54,057 nt of DNA from assembly GCA_029238785.1 (NCBI GenBank), contig JAQWFN010000058.1:1-54057 (forward strand), read 5' to 3'. The notes under the pieces were generated by a model. That model had not been told where the DNA came from and searched no databases. It was given only the letters and a program-made list of their open reading frames with translations. Origin of the DNA: Flavobacteriales bacterium. Lineage in GTDB: Bacteria > Bacteroidota > Bacteroidia > Flavobacteriales_D > Sanyastnellaceae. Of the stretch, positions 24,846 through 36,240 are shown one piece after another. The translations under genes were made by a program, and so were the position numbers. Numbering within the stretch: position 1 is the first letter of the stretch; the number at the start of each line of letters is the position of its first letter.

Positions 24846-27212
24846 ATGAAAAGGTTTTTACTATTTATTGCTTGTGCAGTACTTTCAACCGCTTCTTTTG
24901 CCCAGTTTACTGGTTTAGAAGTAGAGGTTTACCAAGTACATGACGGATCTCTTCCGGCACTTGAAGGGATGACTACCTACCGACTTTACGCTAATTTTGC
25001 TGATCCAGACGATTTCGTTTCTGCGATGTCAGGTCTTCAAGGAGAACCTTTGAAGATTAGAACCTCGACTTCTTTCTACCAGTCTCCAGCTGGAGGTGAT
25101 GCGGGATTTCAAATTAACCCAGCCATTTTTGCTTTTGTTCCAGAAGCTGAGTTTGATTCATTTATGACTATTGGAGTAGACGATTCAAATGATCCAGGAC
25201 AAAACATCACTATTATAGATGATACCCAAGAATCTTGGTTAGCTCCATTTAACGCAGGAGAAGATCTAATCATTGATGGTCTCGTAGGTGGTGCTTGGTT
25301 TGTTACTTTCGGAGCAACTACGGTTAACGCATTCGCTGGTCCAGAAGGAAGAGTACTTCTTGGTCAGTTCACGACCGACGGAACTTTTGATGGTGTTATG
25401 AATATTCAGGTATTCGAAAATGCGAGTCAAGACAATGATTTTCGTGTAGTTGGAGAACCTTTCTCTTCAGATCCTACAGCAATTTTCGGTTGTACAGACG
25501 AAACAGCATTGAACTTTGACCCAAGTGCAACGGTTGACGATTGTACTTGTGAGTTCCCTTGTTTCTTGAATATTGATGAAGTTGTGATTACTCCAACAAC
25601 ATGCGCGAATACAAGCAACGGTTCTGCTCAAATTGTTACTTCAGGAGGTCAAGGATCTGTATTCTTTAACTTGAATGATGGTAATAACTTGGTGATCAAC
25701 ACCTACAACAACTTAGGAGCTGGAACGTATGACATTTTGGTTTTCGATAGCCAAGGTTGTCGTGATTCATTGATGTTTGACATGATTGTTCCTGAGCCTA
25801 TTGGAATTAATGTCTCTCTTGATTCACCGATCAGCTGTAATGGTGATGCTAACGGTGTTCTCGTTGCTCAATCTACAGGTGGAACTGGAGCGTTTACTTA
25901 CAGTTTAGATGCTGGGTTCACCAGCCCAACAACTGATCCTACTTTCTCAAATCTTGGTCCTGGTAACTACGTTGTTTATGCGCAAGATGAAAATGGATGT
26001 GCAGCACAGACAACACCTTTGAATTTATCTCAACCCTTAGTTCTTCAAGCAAACAGCACAAACGTTTTAGCAGCGAGCTGTTTCGGTGCTGAGGATGGAC
26101 GTATTATCGCTATTGGAATTGGTGGTACTCCTCCTTACCAATACTCTGTTGATGGTGAGTCATGGCAGAATAGCAACCTCCTAGATCTTCCTGCGGGAGA
26201 CTATGTTGTGAACATTTTGGATGCTAACGGTTGTTTCGACTTAGGACCTAACACCCTTACAATTGGACAGCCTGATGAGATCGTGATCTCTGAGATTTTG
26301 AGCAACATTACTTGTAACGGCGATGGAAACGGAAGCATCGAAGTTGCCGCTACTGGTGGAAATGGTGGTTTCTCTTTCTCTTTTGATGGTGGAGATTTCT
26401 CTGATGTTGTTGCATGGGACATGCTTGCGGCAGGAGTTTACACTGTAGATGTAGTTGATAGTGATGATTGTGTTGCTCAAGCCGAATTTGAGATTATTGA
26501 GCCAGTAGCACTTAGTGTTGTTCTGAACGAATCAGACATTACTTGTAATGGTGCTGCGGATGGTGCTGTGCTTGTTGAAATCGAGGGCGGTACTCCTGAT
26601 TACACTGTTGACGGTGATACTGTTGGCTTAGAAGCGGGAGAATATACTTACACGGTAACCGATGCAAACGGTTGTGTTGCAACTGAAACAGCAACGATTG
26701 AGGAACCAACAGCTTTAGAAGTAAGTGTTGACGAAGTTGTTAACGCTGAAGATATGGATGGCTCTATTGATGTAACTGCAACAGGTGGTACTGGTGTCCT
26801 TACATACTCTTGGACTGGTCCTAACGGCTTTACTTCAGATCAAGAAGATTTAACTGGACTCGATGTTGGTGAATATGAGCTTACTGTTACCGATGAAAAC
26901 GGATGTGAAGTAGCTACAGAAGCTGTTTCTGTTTTGGTAGGAATTGGCGAGCTTCTTAATCGTGTTTCATTGAGTGTTTACCCTAACCCAAACAACGGGA
27001 TGTTCACTTTGAATATCGAAGGATTGAATGGTGAGGCTGTAAACTTTGACGTTGTTGACGCAATTGGAAAAACAGTTGCTTCTGAGCAATTCAATTCAGT
27101 TAATGCATCTTTCCAACACCAAATGGACTTAAGCAATCTTGCAAATGGATTGTACTACTTGAACATTCAATTGAATGGTTCGGTGAAGTCGATCAAAATG
27201 GTGAAGCAATAA
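24846..27212 (+). CDS. Large secreted SprB-repeat protein with T9SS sorting domain
   Basis: The 788-residue protein has a signal peptide (to SFAQ, residue about 20), a unique N-terminal domain (about 21-215), a short Cys module (FGCTDETALNFDPSATVDDCTCEF) and about five to six SprB-type repeats of 70-80 residues (for example ITCNGDGNGSIEVAATGGNGGFSFSFDGG, then AGVYTVDVVDSDDC). It ends in a T9SS type A sorting domain (LSVYPNPNNGMFTLNI). SprB is a gliding-motility adhesin in Flavobacterium, but these repeats occur in many unrelated surface proteins, and this one is far shorter than SprB. A surface adhesin or structural role is the best guess. Confidence 0.85.
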   Translation: MKRFLLFIACAVLSTASFAQFTGLEVEVYQVHDGSLPALEGMTTYRLYANFADPDDFVSAMSGLQGEPLKIRTSTSFYQSPAGGDAGFQINPAIFAFVPEAEFDSFMTIGVDDSNDPGQNITIIDDTQESWLAPFNAGEDLIIDGLVGGAWFVTFGATTVNAFAGPEGRVLLGQFTTDGTFDGVMNIQVFENASQDNDFRVVGEPFSSDPTAIFGCTDETALNFDPSATVDDCTCEFPCFLNIDEVVITPTTCANTSNGSAQIVTSGGQGSVFFNLNDGNNLVINTYNNLGAGTYDILVFDSQGCRDSLMFDMIVPEPIGINVSLDSPISCNGDANGVLVAQSTGGTGAFTYSLDAGFTSPTTDPTFSNLGPGNYVVYAQDENGCAAQTTPLNLSQPLVLQANSTNVLAASCFGAEDGRIIAIGIGGTPPYQYSVDGESWQNSNLLDLPAGDYVVNILDANGCFDLGPNTLTIGQPDEIVISEILSNITCNGDGNGSIEVAATGGNGGFSFSFDGGDFSDVVAWDMLAAGVYTVDVVDSDDCVAQAEFEIIEPVALSVVLNESDITCNGAADGAVLVEIEGGTPDYTVDGDTVGLEAGEYTYTVTDANGCVATETATIEEPTALEVSVDEVVNAEDMDGSIDVTATGGTGVLTYSWTGPNGFTSDQEDLTGLDVGEYELTVTDENGCEVATEAVSVLVGIGELLNRVSLSVYPNPNNGMFTLNIEGLNGEAVNFDVVDAIGKTVASEQFNSVNASFQHQMDLSNLANGLYYLNIQLNGSVKSIKMVKQ

Positions 27213-27234
27213 GCAAAACCATAACGAAGAAATT

Positions 27235-27266
27235 AAAAAGCCCCGATGTAAATCGGGGCTTTTTTT
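27235..27266. terminator. Bidirectional terminator between the SprB-repeat and DUF4407 genes
   Basis: AAAAAGCCCCGAT and ATCGGGGCTTTTTT form a 12-bp stem with a 4-nt loop, with A and T tracts on either side. It abuts the DUF4407 stop codon. Confidence 0.9.
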
Positions 27267-28356
27267 ATGCTTGCCACTGTTTCAATGCACTTTGTAATTC
27301 GGATTCAATCTTTGCTCTTTCCAATTTGATTTGAGCATTCATTTGAGCTGTTGTAATCTGTGTGTGATACTTCAACTTCTCCTCTAAATCATGTTGCCTG
27401 ATGGTACTTAATTCTTTTGCATGGTGTTCAGCACTTAGCTCATGCAGGTTCAAACGGTGATCGTAAGGAGATCGAGAGGTGATGAGTTTTACCAGGAGTG
27501 GACAGCACTCAATCATTAAGAAAAGAAAGAAGATGAACAAATGAGCCTTTTCAATCTTTGGATAAACTTTTCCCAAACGATCCAAAGCTTCAATTCTTCC
27601 TGAAATTCCTCCAAAATTTGGGGGCGGGATGTTCCCCAGTGCTTCACGTTTTTCTACTTCTACTGATTCAATGGATGAGTTTAATGAAGCGGTCTCACGC
27701 AATATCTCTGCTCTAAGTTGTTCATGTTCTCGACTCGCTTTATCTGCAGCTGCCCGTTTTAATTGGTATATAGGTCCCATGTTTCTTCTTTGAGACCCTC
27801 CGGTTCCATCTGCTTCCGCTAATGCCGCTCCAAGAAGTAAGTTTTTGTTTTCTTCAGAACGTTTCAGTTTTTCATCCAAGAGCAGCAGCTGTTCGTTTTT
27901 AGATTTTAAAGCCTCCTCAAAACCTTGCAAAACAAGTTCACGCTGTTCCAGGCGCCTTTCTTCTTGCATGGATACCAACTCCGTTTCAATTTCACTTTCG
28001 AATAAACGCAATTCGATAGGAGTGGACATCACCAACGCTATCACTACAGCCATAACTATTCGAGGTGAGGCGAGTAGTAAGCGAGATACAAAACCTGCCT
28101 TATGCTTCATGCTTGAAACAATCAAGCGATCAAGGTTAAATATCATGAGCCCCCAAACCAAACCAATTACAAGGGCAATCAGCACATTTTCAAAAATCAG
28201 GTGCACAGCATAAGCTGCGGCAAGGCTGGCAAAGATGGCGGTAAACAGAATTGTTCCACCCAAACCTATGTGTTTATTGAGATCGCTTGGTGAACGTTTT
28301 AATATCGACTGATCTGCACCAGAACACATCAGAAGAAATTCTTGTAAGTTTTTCAT
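27265..28356 (-). CDS. DUF4407 domain membrane protein
   Basis: This 363-residue protein starts MKNLQEFLLMCSGADQSILKRSP, a typical DUF4407 beginning; an upstream in-frame codon is rejected. It has two helices near residues 30-75, a third near 95-115, a long coiled coil (about 125-270, Glu/Lys/Arg/Leu-rich) and a fourth helix near 285-305. The C-terminal tail is again helical. The family is found across Bacteroidota and has no assigned function that I can name. It is a single gene with its own terminator. Confidence 0.85.
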   Translation of the reverse strand: MKNLQEFLLMCSGADQSILKRSPSDLNKHIGLGGTILFTAIFASLAAAYAVHLIFENVLIALVIGLVWGLMIFNLDRLIVSSMKHKAGFVSRLLLASPRIVMAVVIALVMSTPIELRLFESEIETELVSMQEERRLEQRELVLQGFEEALKSKNEQLLLLDEKLKRSEENKNLLLGAALAEADGTGGSQRRNMGPIYQLKRAAADKASREHEQLRAEILRETASLNSSIESVEVEKREALGNIPPPNFGGISGRIEALDRLGKVYPKIEKAHLFIFFLFLMIECCPLLVKLITSRSPYDHRLNLHELSAEHHAKELSTIRQHDLEEKLKYHTQITTAQMNAQIKLERAKIESELQSALKQWQA

Positions 28357-28558
28357 TTTCCTTGGATTTAATGGTTTAAGAATCAACGAAATATACTTTG
28401 TGCTTATTTCTTTGAAAGAAAAATCTTTGAGAAATTTGGCAAGTATTATGAGGTTTGATGCAGCTTCTAGCTCGTTTAAGGCTTCCTCCAGAAAGTTGAT
28501 TCACAATAGATTGTTCATTTGACAGCCGTGATTTAACGCTCCTTCTCAAGAATAGTAG

Positions 28559-28566
28559 TACTTTTG
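28559..28566 (+). promoter_or_regulatory. -7 promoter box, TACTTTTG, for the DEAD-box helicase
   Basis: Perfect TAnnTTTG, 20 nt before the TTG start. The rest of the 230-bp gap from DUF4407 shows no gene. Confidence 0.65.
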
Positions 28567-28586
28567 CATTTTATATCAGATTCCAT

Positions 28587-30446
28587 TTGAACAATTTCAA
28601 AGACTTAGGGCTCTCCGAGCCTATCCTTCTTGCCCTCGATTCGATGGGCATTAGTACCCCAACACCTATCCAAGCTCAAGCCATTCCGCTCTTGCTCGAA
28701 GAGAAGCAAGATTTAATTGGTTTAGCCCAAACAGGTACCGGGAAGACAGCTGCGTTCAGTTTGCCTCTTTTAGAGCGAATTGATCAGAACAGCTCTAAAG
28801 TACAAGCTGTAATTCTTAGTCCGACCAGAGAACTTGGTCAACAAATTGCAGCCCAAATCGAAGCTTTTTCCAAGCATCAGAAAAAAGTAAACACGCTTGC
28901 TGTTTATGGTGGTACGTCCATCGTAAACCAAATCAGAGAACTGAAAAAACCAGTTCACGTAGTTATTGCTACCCCTGGTCGTTTACTCGATTTGATCCGC
29001 AGACGAGCAATAAGCTTACGAAGTGTAGAATACTTAGTTCTTGATGAAGCAGATGAAATGCTTAACATGGGCTTCAAAGAAGACATCGATGAAATCCTAA
29101 AAGGGGTGGAGCGCTCGAATTGCGTGACATGGTTGTTTTCGGCTACGATGCCTAGTGGTATTCGCTCTATCATCAAGCATTACATGTCTCCTGACGCTAA
29201 AGAAGTTAAAGTTAGCACAGGTAACCAAGTAAACACAAACATTGAACACCAATACATGGTGCTTCGTACAGAAGAAAAAACCAGTGTATTGAAGTTACTC
29301 ATGGATTCCGAAGAAAACATGAGAGGTATTGTTTTCTGCAGAACCAAAGCGGGTACCCAGAAACTTTCAGATAGCCTATCTAAAGAAGGATATCTTGCTG
29401 ATGCGCTTCACGGAGATTTGTCTCAGAACCAAAGAGATGCGGTAATGGGTAAATTTAAAGCCCATCGTTTGCAAGTACTTTGTGCTACGGATGTTGCAGC
29501 TCGTGGTATTGACGTTAACGACCTTACACACGTTATCCATTTCAATTTACCAGACAACGATGAGTACTATACTCACCGTAGTGGACGTACTGCCCGTGCT
29601 GGTAAATCAGGTGTCTCAATTGCTTTGGTATCATCCAGAGAAAGAACAAAACTGCTAGGATTTGCTCGTAACATTAAGATTGATGTAACAAGGGTAAACC
29701 CGCCTTCAGGACGAGTGATTGTTGAGAAGAGAGTGATGAACTTGGCCAAAAGAATCGAAAACATCGATGTTCCAAGAGCTTTGCCAGATGAAATTATTGA
29801 AGCAGGTATTAGCCAGCTAGATCACCTCAGTAAAGTAGAACTCATCACCAAGATGATTGCTATGGAGGTGAATATGATGGACTTGGATGAACTTCTATCA
29901 AACAAGCCTGCAAGAAACACGAGAGAAAGAGACGATCGCCCAGAAAGAGGAGAACGCAGATCTAGAGACGAAAGAAAGCCTAGAGCTGATAGAGACGATA
30001 GAAAACCTAGAGCTGATAGAGCAGATAGAGCTGAACGCCCTGAAAGAAAAGACCGCGAATTCAAGAAGAGAGATGAATTTAAGTCTGAATCATTTGATTC
30101 ACCTAAAGAAGCTCGAACTAGAAAAGCAAGTAAAGACAGCGAAGGTTTTGTTCGTTTCTTCATCAATTTAGGGAAAGTAGATCAGGTTAAAAAGGACGAT
30201 TTAGTAGAGTTTCTTCACGAACAAGGAGGAATTGAACAATCCAACCTTGGAAGCATCACTGTAAACGATCAACACTCTTTCTTTGAAGTAGATGAGAAGT
30301 CGTCTAAAAAGATTGCTCAACGCTTCAAAGGTCTCCTCGTTAATGGCCGACCATTACGTGTGAACCGCGATGAGCCTGGAGATTCATTCCCTGGTAAAAA
30401 GAAGGGTAAAGGAAAACCTAGTTCTAAGCAAAGAAAAAGATCATAA
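28587..30446 (+). CDS. DEAD-box RNA helicase (DeaD/CsdA type) with DbpA RNA-binding domain
   Basis: The 619-residue protein starts at a TTG (MNNFKDLGLSEPILLAL), supported by the promoter 20 nt upstream. Seen are the Q motif (PTPIQAQAIP), motif I AQTGTGKT, Ia PTRELGQQ, II LDEADEM, III SAT, and VI HRSGRTARAG. A linker rich in Arg, Asp and Glu (residues about 440-520) shows repeated RDDRKPRADR-like units, followed by a DbpA-type RNA-binding domain (FVRFFINLGKVDQVKKDDLVEFL) and a basic tail. Such helicases act in ribosome assembly and cold-shock RNA remodelling. A second DbpA-domain helicase lies at 39577-40887. Confidence 0.93.
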   Translation: MNNFKDLGLSEPILLALDSMGISTPTPIQAQAIPLLLEEKQDLIGLAQTGTGKTAAFSLPLLERIDQNSSKVQAVILSPTRELGQQIAAQIEAFSKHQKKVNTLAVYGGTSIVNQIRELKKPVHVVIATPGRLLDLIRRRAISLRSVEYLVLDEADEMLNMGFKEDIDEILKGVERSNCVTWLFSATMPSGIRSIIKHYMSPDAKEVKVSTGNQVNTNIEHQYMVLRTEEKTSVLKLLMDSEENMRGIVFCRTKAGTQKLSDSLSKEGYLADALHGDLSQNQRDAVMGKFKAHRLQVLCATDVAARGIDVNDLTHVIHFNLPDNDEYYTHRSGRTARAGKSGVSIALVSSRERTKLLGFARNIKIDVTRVNPPSGRVIVEKRVMNLAKRIENIDVPRALPDEIIEAGISQLDHLSKVELITKMIAMEVNMMDLDELLSNKPARNTRERDDRPERGERRSRDERKPRADRDDRKPRADRADRAERPERKDREFKKRDEFKSESFDSPKEARTRKASKDSEGFVRFFINLGKVDQVKKDDLVEFLHEQGGIEQSNLGSITVNDQHSFFEVDEKSSKKIAQRFKGLLVNGRPLRVNRDEPGDSFPGKKKGKGKPSSKQRKRS

Positions 30447-30491
30447 CCGATCATTAATCATTCCCCTAGTTATACAGAGGCTTAAGTATCG

Positions 30492-30499
30492 TACTTTTG
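30492..30499 (+). promoter_or_regulatory. -7 promoter box, TACTTTTG, for typA
   Basis: Perfect TAnnTTTG, 24 nt before the ATG at 30524. It shows that an upstream in-frame TTG at 30497 is promoter, not start. Confidence 0.7.
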
Positions 30500-30523
30500 C
30501 GGCCTCAAATCAACACCTACAAG

Positions 30524-32284
30524 ATGCAATCGATTAGAAATATCGCCATCATTGCCCACGTTGACCACGGTAAAACGACTTTGGTTGACAAAATTATCCA
30601 AGAGTGCCAGGCCATGGATACCAGAAAAGAAACTGGTGAACTTATTCTTGACAACAACGACTTGGAAAGAGAACGTGGTATCACCATTCTTTCTAAGAAC
30701 GTATCAGTTTCATATAAAGACGTAAAAATCAACATCATAGATACACCTGGTCACGCCGATTTCGGTGGTGAAGTTGAGCGTGTATTGAAAATGGCTGATG
30801 GTGTTATCCTTTTGGTTGATGCCTTTGAAGGTCCAATGCCACAAACGCGCTTCGTTTTAGGAAAAGCGATTGAATTGGGCTTGAAACCTATTGTTGTTGT
30901 TAATAAGGTGGATAAAGATAACTGTACTCCTGATTTGGTTCATGAAGCAGTGTTCGATTTGATGTTTAACCTCGACGCAACAGAAGATCAGTTAGATTTC
31001 CCAACTGTTTACGGTTCTTCAAAACAAGGTTGGATGAGCGATGATTGGAAGAAACCAACAACGAAAATCATTCCACTTTTGGATACCATTCTTGAGTTTA
31101 TTCCGGAAGCCCCCCACCGCGAAGGAACTCCTCAAATGCAAATTACATCGCTTGACTTTAGCTCTTTCGTGGGGCGAATCGCTATCGGACGCGTGTTTCG
31201 TGGTGATTTGAAAGAAGGTATGGATGTGATGCTTTGTAAAGCGGAAGGCGTGATGAAAAAAGCACGTATCAAAGAACTTTACATCTTTAAAGGTCTTGGA
31301 AGAGAAAAGGTTGAAAGCGTTAGGAGTGGAGATATCTGCGCTATCGTTGGTTTGGATGATTTCGAAATTGGCGATACTGTTGCCGACAGAAATGCACCGG
31401 AACCATTGAAAAGAATCTCAGTTGATGAACCAACGATGAGCATGCTTTTCACGATCAACAACTCACCTTTCTTCGGTAAAGAAGGAAAATTTGTTACTTC
31501 TCGTCACCTCCGTGATCGTTTGTTCAAGGAAACAGAACGTAACTTAGCGCTTAGAGTTGAAGAAACAGATACTGAGGATAAATTCAACGTTTACGGACGT
31601 GGAGTGCTTCACTTAAGTGTATTGATCGAAACGATGCGTCGTGAAGGTTATGAGCTTCAAGTGGGTAAACCGCAGGTGATTATCAAAGAAGTTGATGGCA
31701 AGAAACACGAGCCTTTTGAGACTTTGGTGATTGATGTTCCTGAATCGAGCAGCGGTAAAGCAATCGAATTGGTAACACAACGTAAAGGTGAGCTTCAAGT
31801 AATGGAACCGAAAGGAGATCTACAACACTTGGAGTTTGATATCCCTTCTCGTGGTATCATCGGTCTAAGAAACAATATTCTTACTGCAACTGCTGGTGAA
31901 GCGGTGATGACACACCGTTTTAGAGCTTACGAACCTTTCAAAGGGGAGTTAACGAATAAAACAAAGGGTTCTTTGGTGAGCATGGAACAAGGTCAAGCAC
32001 TGGCTTATGCGATTGACAGATTGCAAGACAGAGGTAGGTTCTTCGTTGAACCAGGTGATCCTGTTTATAAAGGTCAAGTTATTGGCGAGCACAGCCGTGA
32101 GAAAGACCTTGAAGTGAATGTAATCAAAGGAAAACAACTCACAAACATGCGTGCTTCTGGATCTGATAGCAACACTAAAATTGCTCCGAAAATTCAGTTT
32201 AGCCTTGAGGAAGCAATGGAATATATCCGAGACGATGAGTACTTGGAAGTTACTCCAGAAAGCCTCCGTATGAGAAAAATATAA
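30524..32284 (+). CDS. typA: Ribosome-associated GTPase TypA/BipA
   Basis: The 586-residue translational GTPase has G1 AHVDHGKT (residues 11-18), G2 RERGITI, G3 DTPGHADF, G4 NKVDKD and the TypA-specific C-terminal domain ([17 protein letters not shown]; then [17 protein letters not shown]). It resembles EF-G and acts on 50S assembly and stress- or cold-related translation. It is separated from the helicase by 77 bp with its own promoter, and a terminator follows. Confidence 0.97.
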   Translation: MQSIRNIAIIAHVDHGKTTLVDKIIQECQAMDTRKETGELILDNNDLERERGITILSKNVSVSYKDVKINIIDTPGHADFGGEVERVLKMADGVILLVDAFEGPMPQTRFVLGKAIELGLKPIVVVNKVDKDNCTPDLVHEAVFDLMFNLDATEDQLDFPTVYGSSKQGWMSDDWKKPTTKIIPLLDTILEFIPEAPHREGTPQMQITSLDFSSFVGRIAIGRVFRGDLKEGMDVMLCKAEGVMKKARIKELYIFKGLGREKVESVRSGDICAIVGLDDFEIGDTVADRNAPEPLKRISVDEPTMSMLFTINNSPFFGKEGKFVTSRHLRDRLFKETERNLALRVEETDTEDKFNVYGRGVLHLSVLIETMRREGYELQVGKPQVIIKEVDGKKHEPFETLVIDVPESSSGKAIELVTQRKGELQVMEPKGDLQHLEFDIPSRGIIGLRNNILTATAGEAVMTHRFRAYEPFKGELTNKTKGSLVSMEQGQALAYAIDRLQDRGRFFVEPGDPVYKGQVIGEHSREKDLEVNVIKGKQLTNMRASGSDSNTKIAPKIQFSLEEAMEYIRDDEYLEVTPESLRMRKI

Positions 32285-32303
32285 GGGCTGTTTGTTTCAG
32301 CTT

Positions 32304-32338
32304 TAAAAGGACCCCCAAGTGATTAGGGGTCCTTTTTA
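32304..32338 (+). terminator. Terminator after typA
   Basis: AAAAGGACCCC (32305-32315) pairs with GGGGTCCTTTT, followed by T. Confidence 0.88.
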
Positions 32339-32376
32339 AATTTTATCATTTTAGTCATCAAGTGAATTCATAAATC

Positions 32377-33975
32377 ATGCTCAAACTCATTTTAAAGAAA
32401 ACCAATAACGCGAAAGACGATATTCTCTCTGGTCTCACTGTGGCGCTGGCCTTGGTACCAGAAGCTGTGGCCTTTGCTTTTGTTGCCGATATACCCCCAA
32501 TCATTGGTTTGTACGGCGCTTTTATGGTGGGATTGATCACTTCCATTTTTGGTGGTAGGCCAGGCATGATCTCAGGCGCAACTGGAGCTTTGGCCGTGGT
32601 GATGGTGCATTTGGTGAAGGAGGGTAGAGAGCTGTCGCCAGACATTGAGTTTGCCGGACTCCAATACCTTTTCGCTACACTGATTTTGATGGGAATCATT
32701 CAAATGAGTGCTGGTTTCTTGAAGCTTGGGAAGTTTGTGCGATTGATTCCTCACCCGGTAATGATGGGATTTGTAAACGGTTTGGCAATTGTGATTTTCA
32801 CTTCCCAACTGGGCATGTTTAAAATAGGAGGTGAGTACATCGACGGAGGTCCTTTATATATGATGCTCGGCCTTGTCGCCCTTACAATGGCGATCATGTT
32901 TTTCTTGCCGAAACTCACAAAGAAGGTACCAGCCGGTTTGGTGGCCATTTTAACGGTTTCTGCCATCGTTATTTTTGGTGGTATTGAAACGGAAACGGTT
33001 TTGAGCTTTGTTCAGTCGAAAGCAACTGATGGTCAAGCAGCGAGTATCGAAGGCGGCTTGCCAAGTTTCTCTATTCCAAACATCGCTCTTAACTGGGAAA
33101 CCTTGTCGTTCATCTTTCCTTATGCGCTTATTCTGGCAGCAATTGGTTTGATTGAAAGTTTGATGACCTTGCAACTGATTGATGAGCTTACCGAAACGAG
33201 AGGGAATAGCAATCGAGAATGTATCGCTCAAGGTGCAGCGAATGTGGTGAATGGATTTTTCGGTGGTATGGGTGGCTGCGCAATGATCGGTCAGTCAATC
33301 ATCAATATCAACTCTGGCGGTAGAGGCCGATTATCGGGTATTGTAGCGTCTTTGGTTTTGCTTTCGTTCATCTTGTTCCTCTCGCCTTATATCGAAATGA
33401 TTCCTATTGCTGCTTTAGTAGGGGTGATGTTTATGGTGGTTATTGGAACATTTGCTTGGTCTAGTTTTAGAATCTTGCATAAAATTCCTTTGGCTGATGC
33501 TTTTGTGCTTGTTGCTGTTTCTTCACTAACGGTTATTTTCGACTTGGCGATTGCGGTTGCTGCTGGGGTAGTGATCAGTGCTTTGGTCTTCTCTTGGCAA
33601 AACGCCGTGCGCATTAGAGCAAGAAAACACATTGAAAGCGACGGAACGAAGGTGTATGAAATTTGGGGACCCTTATTCTTTGGCTCAGTTCAAGCTTTCA
33701 ACCAGAAATTTGATATTCAAGGTGACCCTGAAAAGGTGACTATCGATTTTATAGAATCTAGAGTTTCTGATCACTCCGGGATGGAGGCGATTGAAAACCT
33801 GGCAGACAAATACCTCAAAGAGGGCAAACAACTTCGCTTAAGACACCTCAGTCCGGATTGCATTAACCTTCTCACCAAAGGAAATCCAAAGTTCGAAGAG
33901 ATCATTGAAAGGGATATTGACGACCCAAGATACTATGTGGTGATTGATGCTAAAGCTCCTTTAAAAGCGCAGTAG
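32377..33975 (+). CDS. SulP family anion transporter
   Basis: The 532-residue protein has 10 to 12 hydrophobic segments with the SulP signature (DILSGLTVALALVPEAVAFAFVADIPPIIGLYGAF near residue 15) and a C-terminal STAS domain from about residue 430 (DPEKVTIDFIESRVSDHSGMEAIENLADKY). The family moves sulfate, bicarbonate or other small anions; without pathway neighbours I do not choose. It stands alone between two terminators. No promoter box is obvious in its 92-bp upstream gap. Confidence 0.92.
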   Translation: MLKLILKKTNNAKDDILSGLTVALALVPEAVAFAFVADIPPIIGLYGAFMVGLITSIFGGRPGMISGATGALAVVMVHLVKEGRELSPDIEFAGLQYLFATLILMGIIQMSAGFLKLGKFVRLIPHPVMMGFVNGLAIVIFTSQLGMFKIGGEYIDGGPLYMMLGLVALTMAIMFFLPKLTKKVPAGLVAILTVSAIVIFGGIETETVLSFVQSKATDGQAASIEGGLPSFSIPNIALNWETLSFIFPYALILAAIGLIESLMTLQLIDELTETRGNSNRECIAQGAANVVNGFFGGMGGCAMIGQSIININSGGRGRLSGIVASLVLLSFILFLSPYIEMIPIAALVGVMFMVVIGTFAWSSFRILHKIPLADAFVLVAVSSLTVIFDLAIAVAAGVVISALVFSWQNAVRIRARKHIESDGTKVYEIWGPLFFGSVQAFNQKFDIQGDPEKVTIDFIESRVSDHSGMEAIENLADKYLKEGKQLRLRHLSPDCINLLTKGNPKFEEIIERDIDDPRYYVVIDAKAPLKAQ

Positions 33976-33990
33976 AAAACGATTTATTAC

Positions 33991-34025
33991 AAAAAAGCCC
34001 GATCATCTCTGATCGGGCTTTTTTA
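33991..34025. terminator. Bidirectional terminator between sulP and the ABC-F gene
   Basis: AAAAAAGCCCGATCA and TGATCGGGCTTTTTT form a 15-bp stem with a 4-nt loop. Confidence 0.92.
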
Positions 34026-34068
34026 ATGAAGGCTTATTTATCTTGTTGAAATGCTTTTTGAGCATAAA

Positions 34069-35709
<1,641 letters not shown>

Positions 35710-35721
35710 TTAAATGAGCTG

Positions 35722-35729
35722 CAAAGGTA
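35722..35729 (-). promoter_or_regulatory. -7 promoter box, TACCTTTG, for the ABC-F gene
   Basis: Perfect TAnnTTTG on the minus strand, 24 nt before the ATG. Confidence 0.7.
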
Positions 35730-35771
35730 CTTGTTTCTTTTTACTTAAGCCCAATAAATGCAAGGGTTTCG

Positions 35772-35779
35772 TACCTTTC
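35772..35779 (+). promoter_or_regulatory. -7 promoter box, TACCTTTC, for the GreA-like gene
   Basis: One mismatch to TAnnTTTG, 8 nt before the ATG at 35788 and 17 nt before the ATG at 35797. Confidence 0.45.
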
Positions 35780-35787
35780 TCATCCAA

Positions 35788-36240
35788 ATGGAACTTATGG
35801 ACAAATCTGCGGTTTACGATGCTTGTGTAAAACAATTAAGCGAACAAATAGCTGAAGCGATGAAGGCTACTCAAGATGCTCAGGAGAGTGTTTTTTCGAA
35901 TTCGAAGTCATCTGCTGGCGACAAGCACGAAACGGGCAGAGCGATGGCTCAAATTGAATTGGAGAAATTATCTAACAACCTTTTACAAAGCAAACAGGTC
36001 CTTTCTGCCTTGCAACAAGTGAAAAAGGGGAAGTCAGATGTGGTTGAGCGAGGTGCCCTTTGCGAGACAGACCTAGCTTGCTTCTATGTGGCTGTTTCTC
36101 TTGGGATGATTTCGCTTGGTGGTAAATCGGTGTTTTGTCTTTCTCCAGCTGCTCCACTTGCTCAAGCCATGCTCGGCTTAATTGTTGGGGAGTCGTTTGA
36201 AATAAATGGAAAAAAACAAACAATTAAAGCCATCTATTGA
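35788..36240 (+). CDS. Small protein with GreA/GreB-like C-terminal region (often misnamed 3-oxoacyl-ACP synthase)
   Basis: The 150-residue protein has an N-terminal helical hairpin with SSAGDKHETGRAMAQIELEKL (residues about 40-60; reminiscent of the Gre-factor coiled coil 'GD..EN') and a C-terminal region SPAAPLAQAMLGLIVGESFEINGKKQTI, like the FKBP-type C-domain of GreA (S.PlG.ALLGk.vGD...). Short Bacteroidota proteins of this kind are labelled '3-oxoacyl-ACP synthase' in databases, which the sequence does not support: no thiolase fold or catalytic Cys-His-Asn is visible. RNA-polymerase binding is inference. The ATG at 35797 is an alternative start; the ATG at 35758 lies upstream of the promoter box. 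It ends with a 7-bp convergent overlap with recQ. Confidence 0.7.
   Translation: MELMDKSAVYDACVKQLSEQIAEAMKATQDAQESVFSNSKSSAGDKHETGRAMAQIELEKLSNNLLQSKQVLSALQQVKKGKSDVVERGALCETDLACFYVAVSLGMISLGGKSVFCLSPAAPLAQAMLGLIVGESFEINGKKQTIKAIY

Noticed and set aside
22920-27212. CRISPR-like repeats
   Set aside because: The repeats are protein-coding domain repeats (about 110 and 75 residues) with variable DNA sequence, not short direct repeats with spacers.
29822-30166. Open frames opposite or beside the Arg/Asp-rich linker of the DEAD-box gene
   Set aside because: Low-complexity repeats (Arg-Asp codons) keep other frames open; the proteins are repetitive artefacts.
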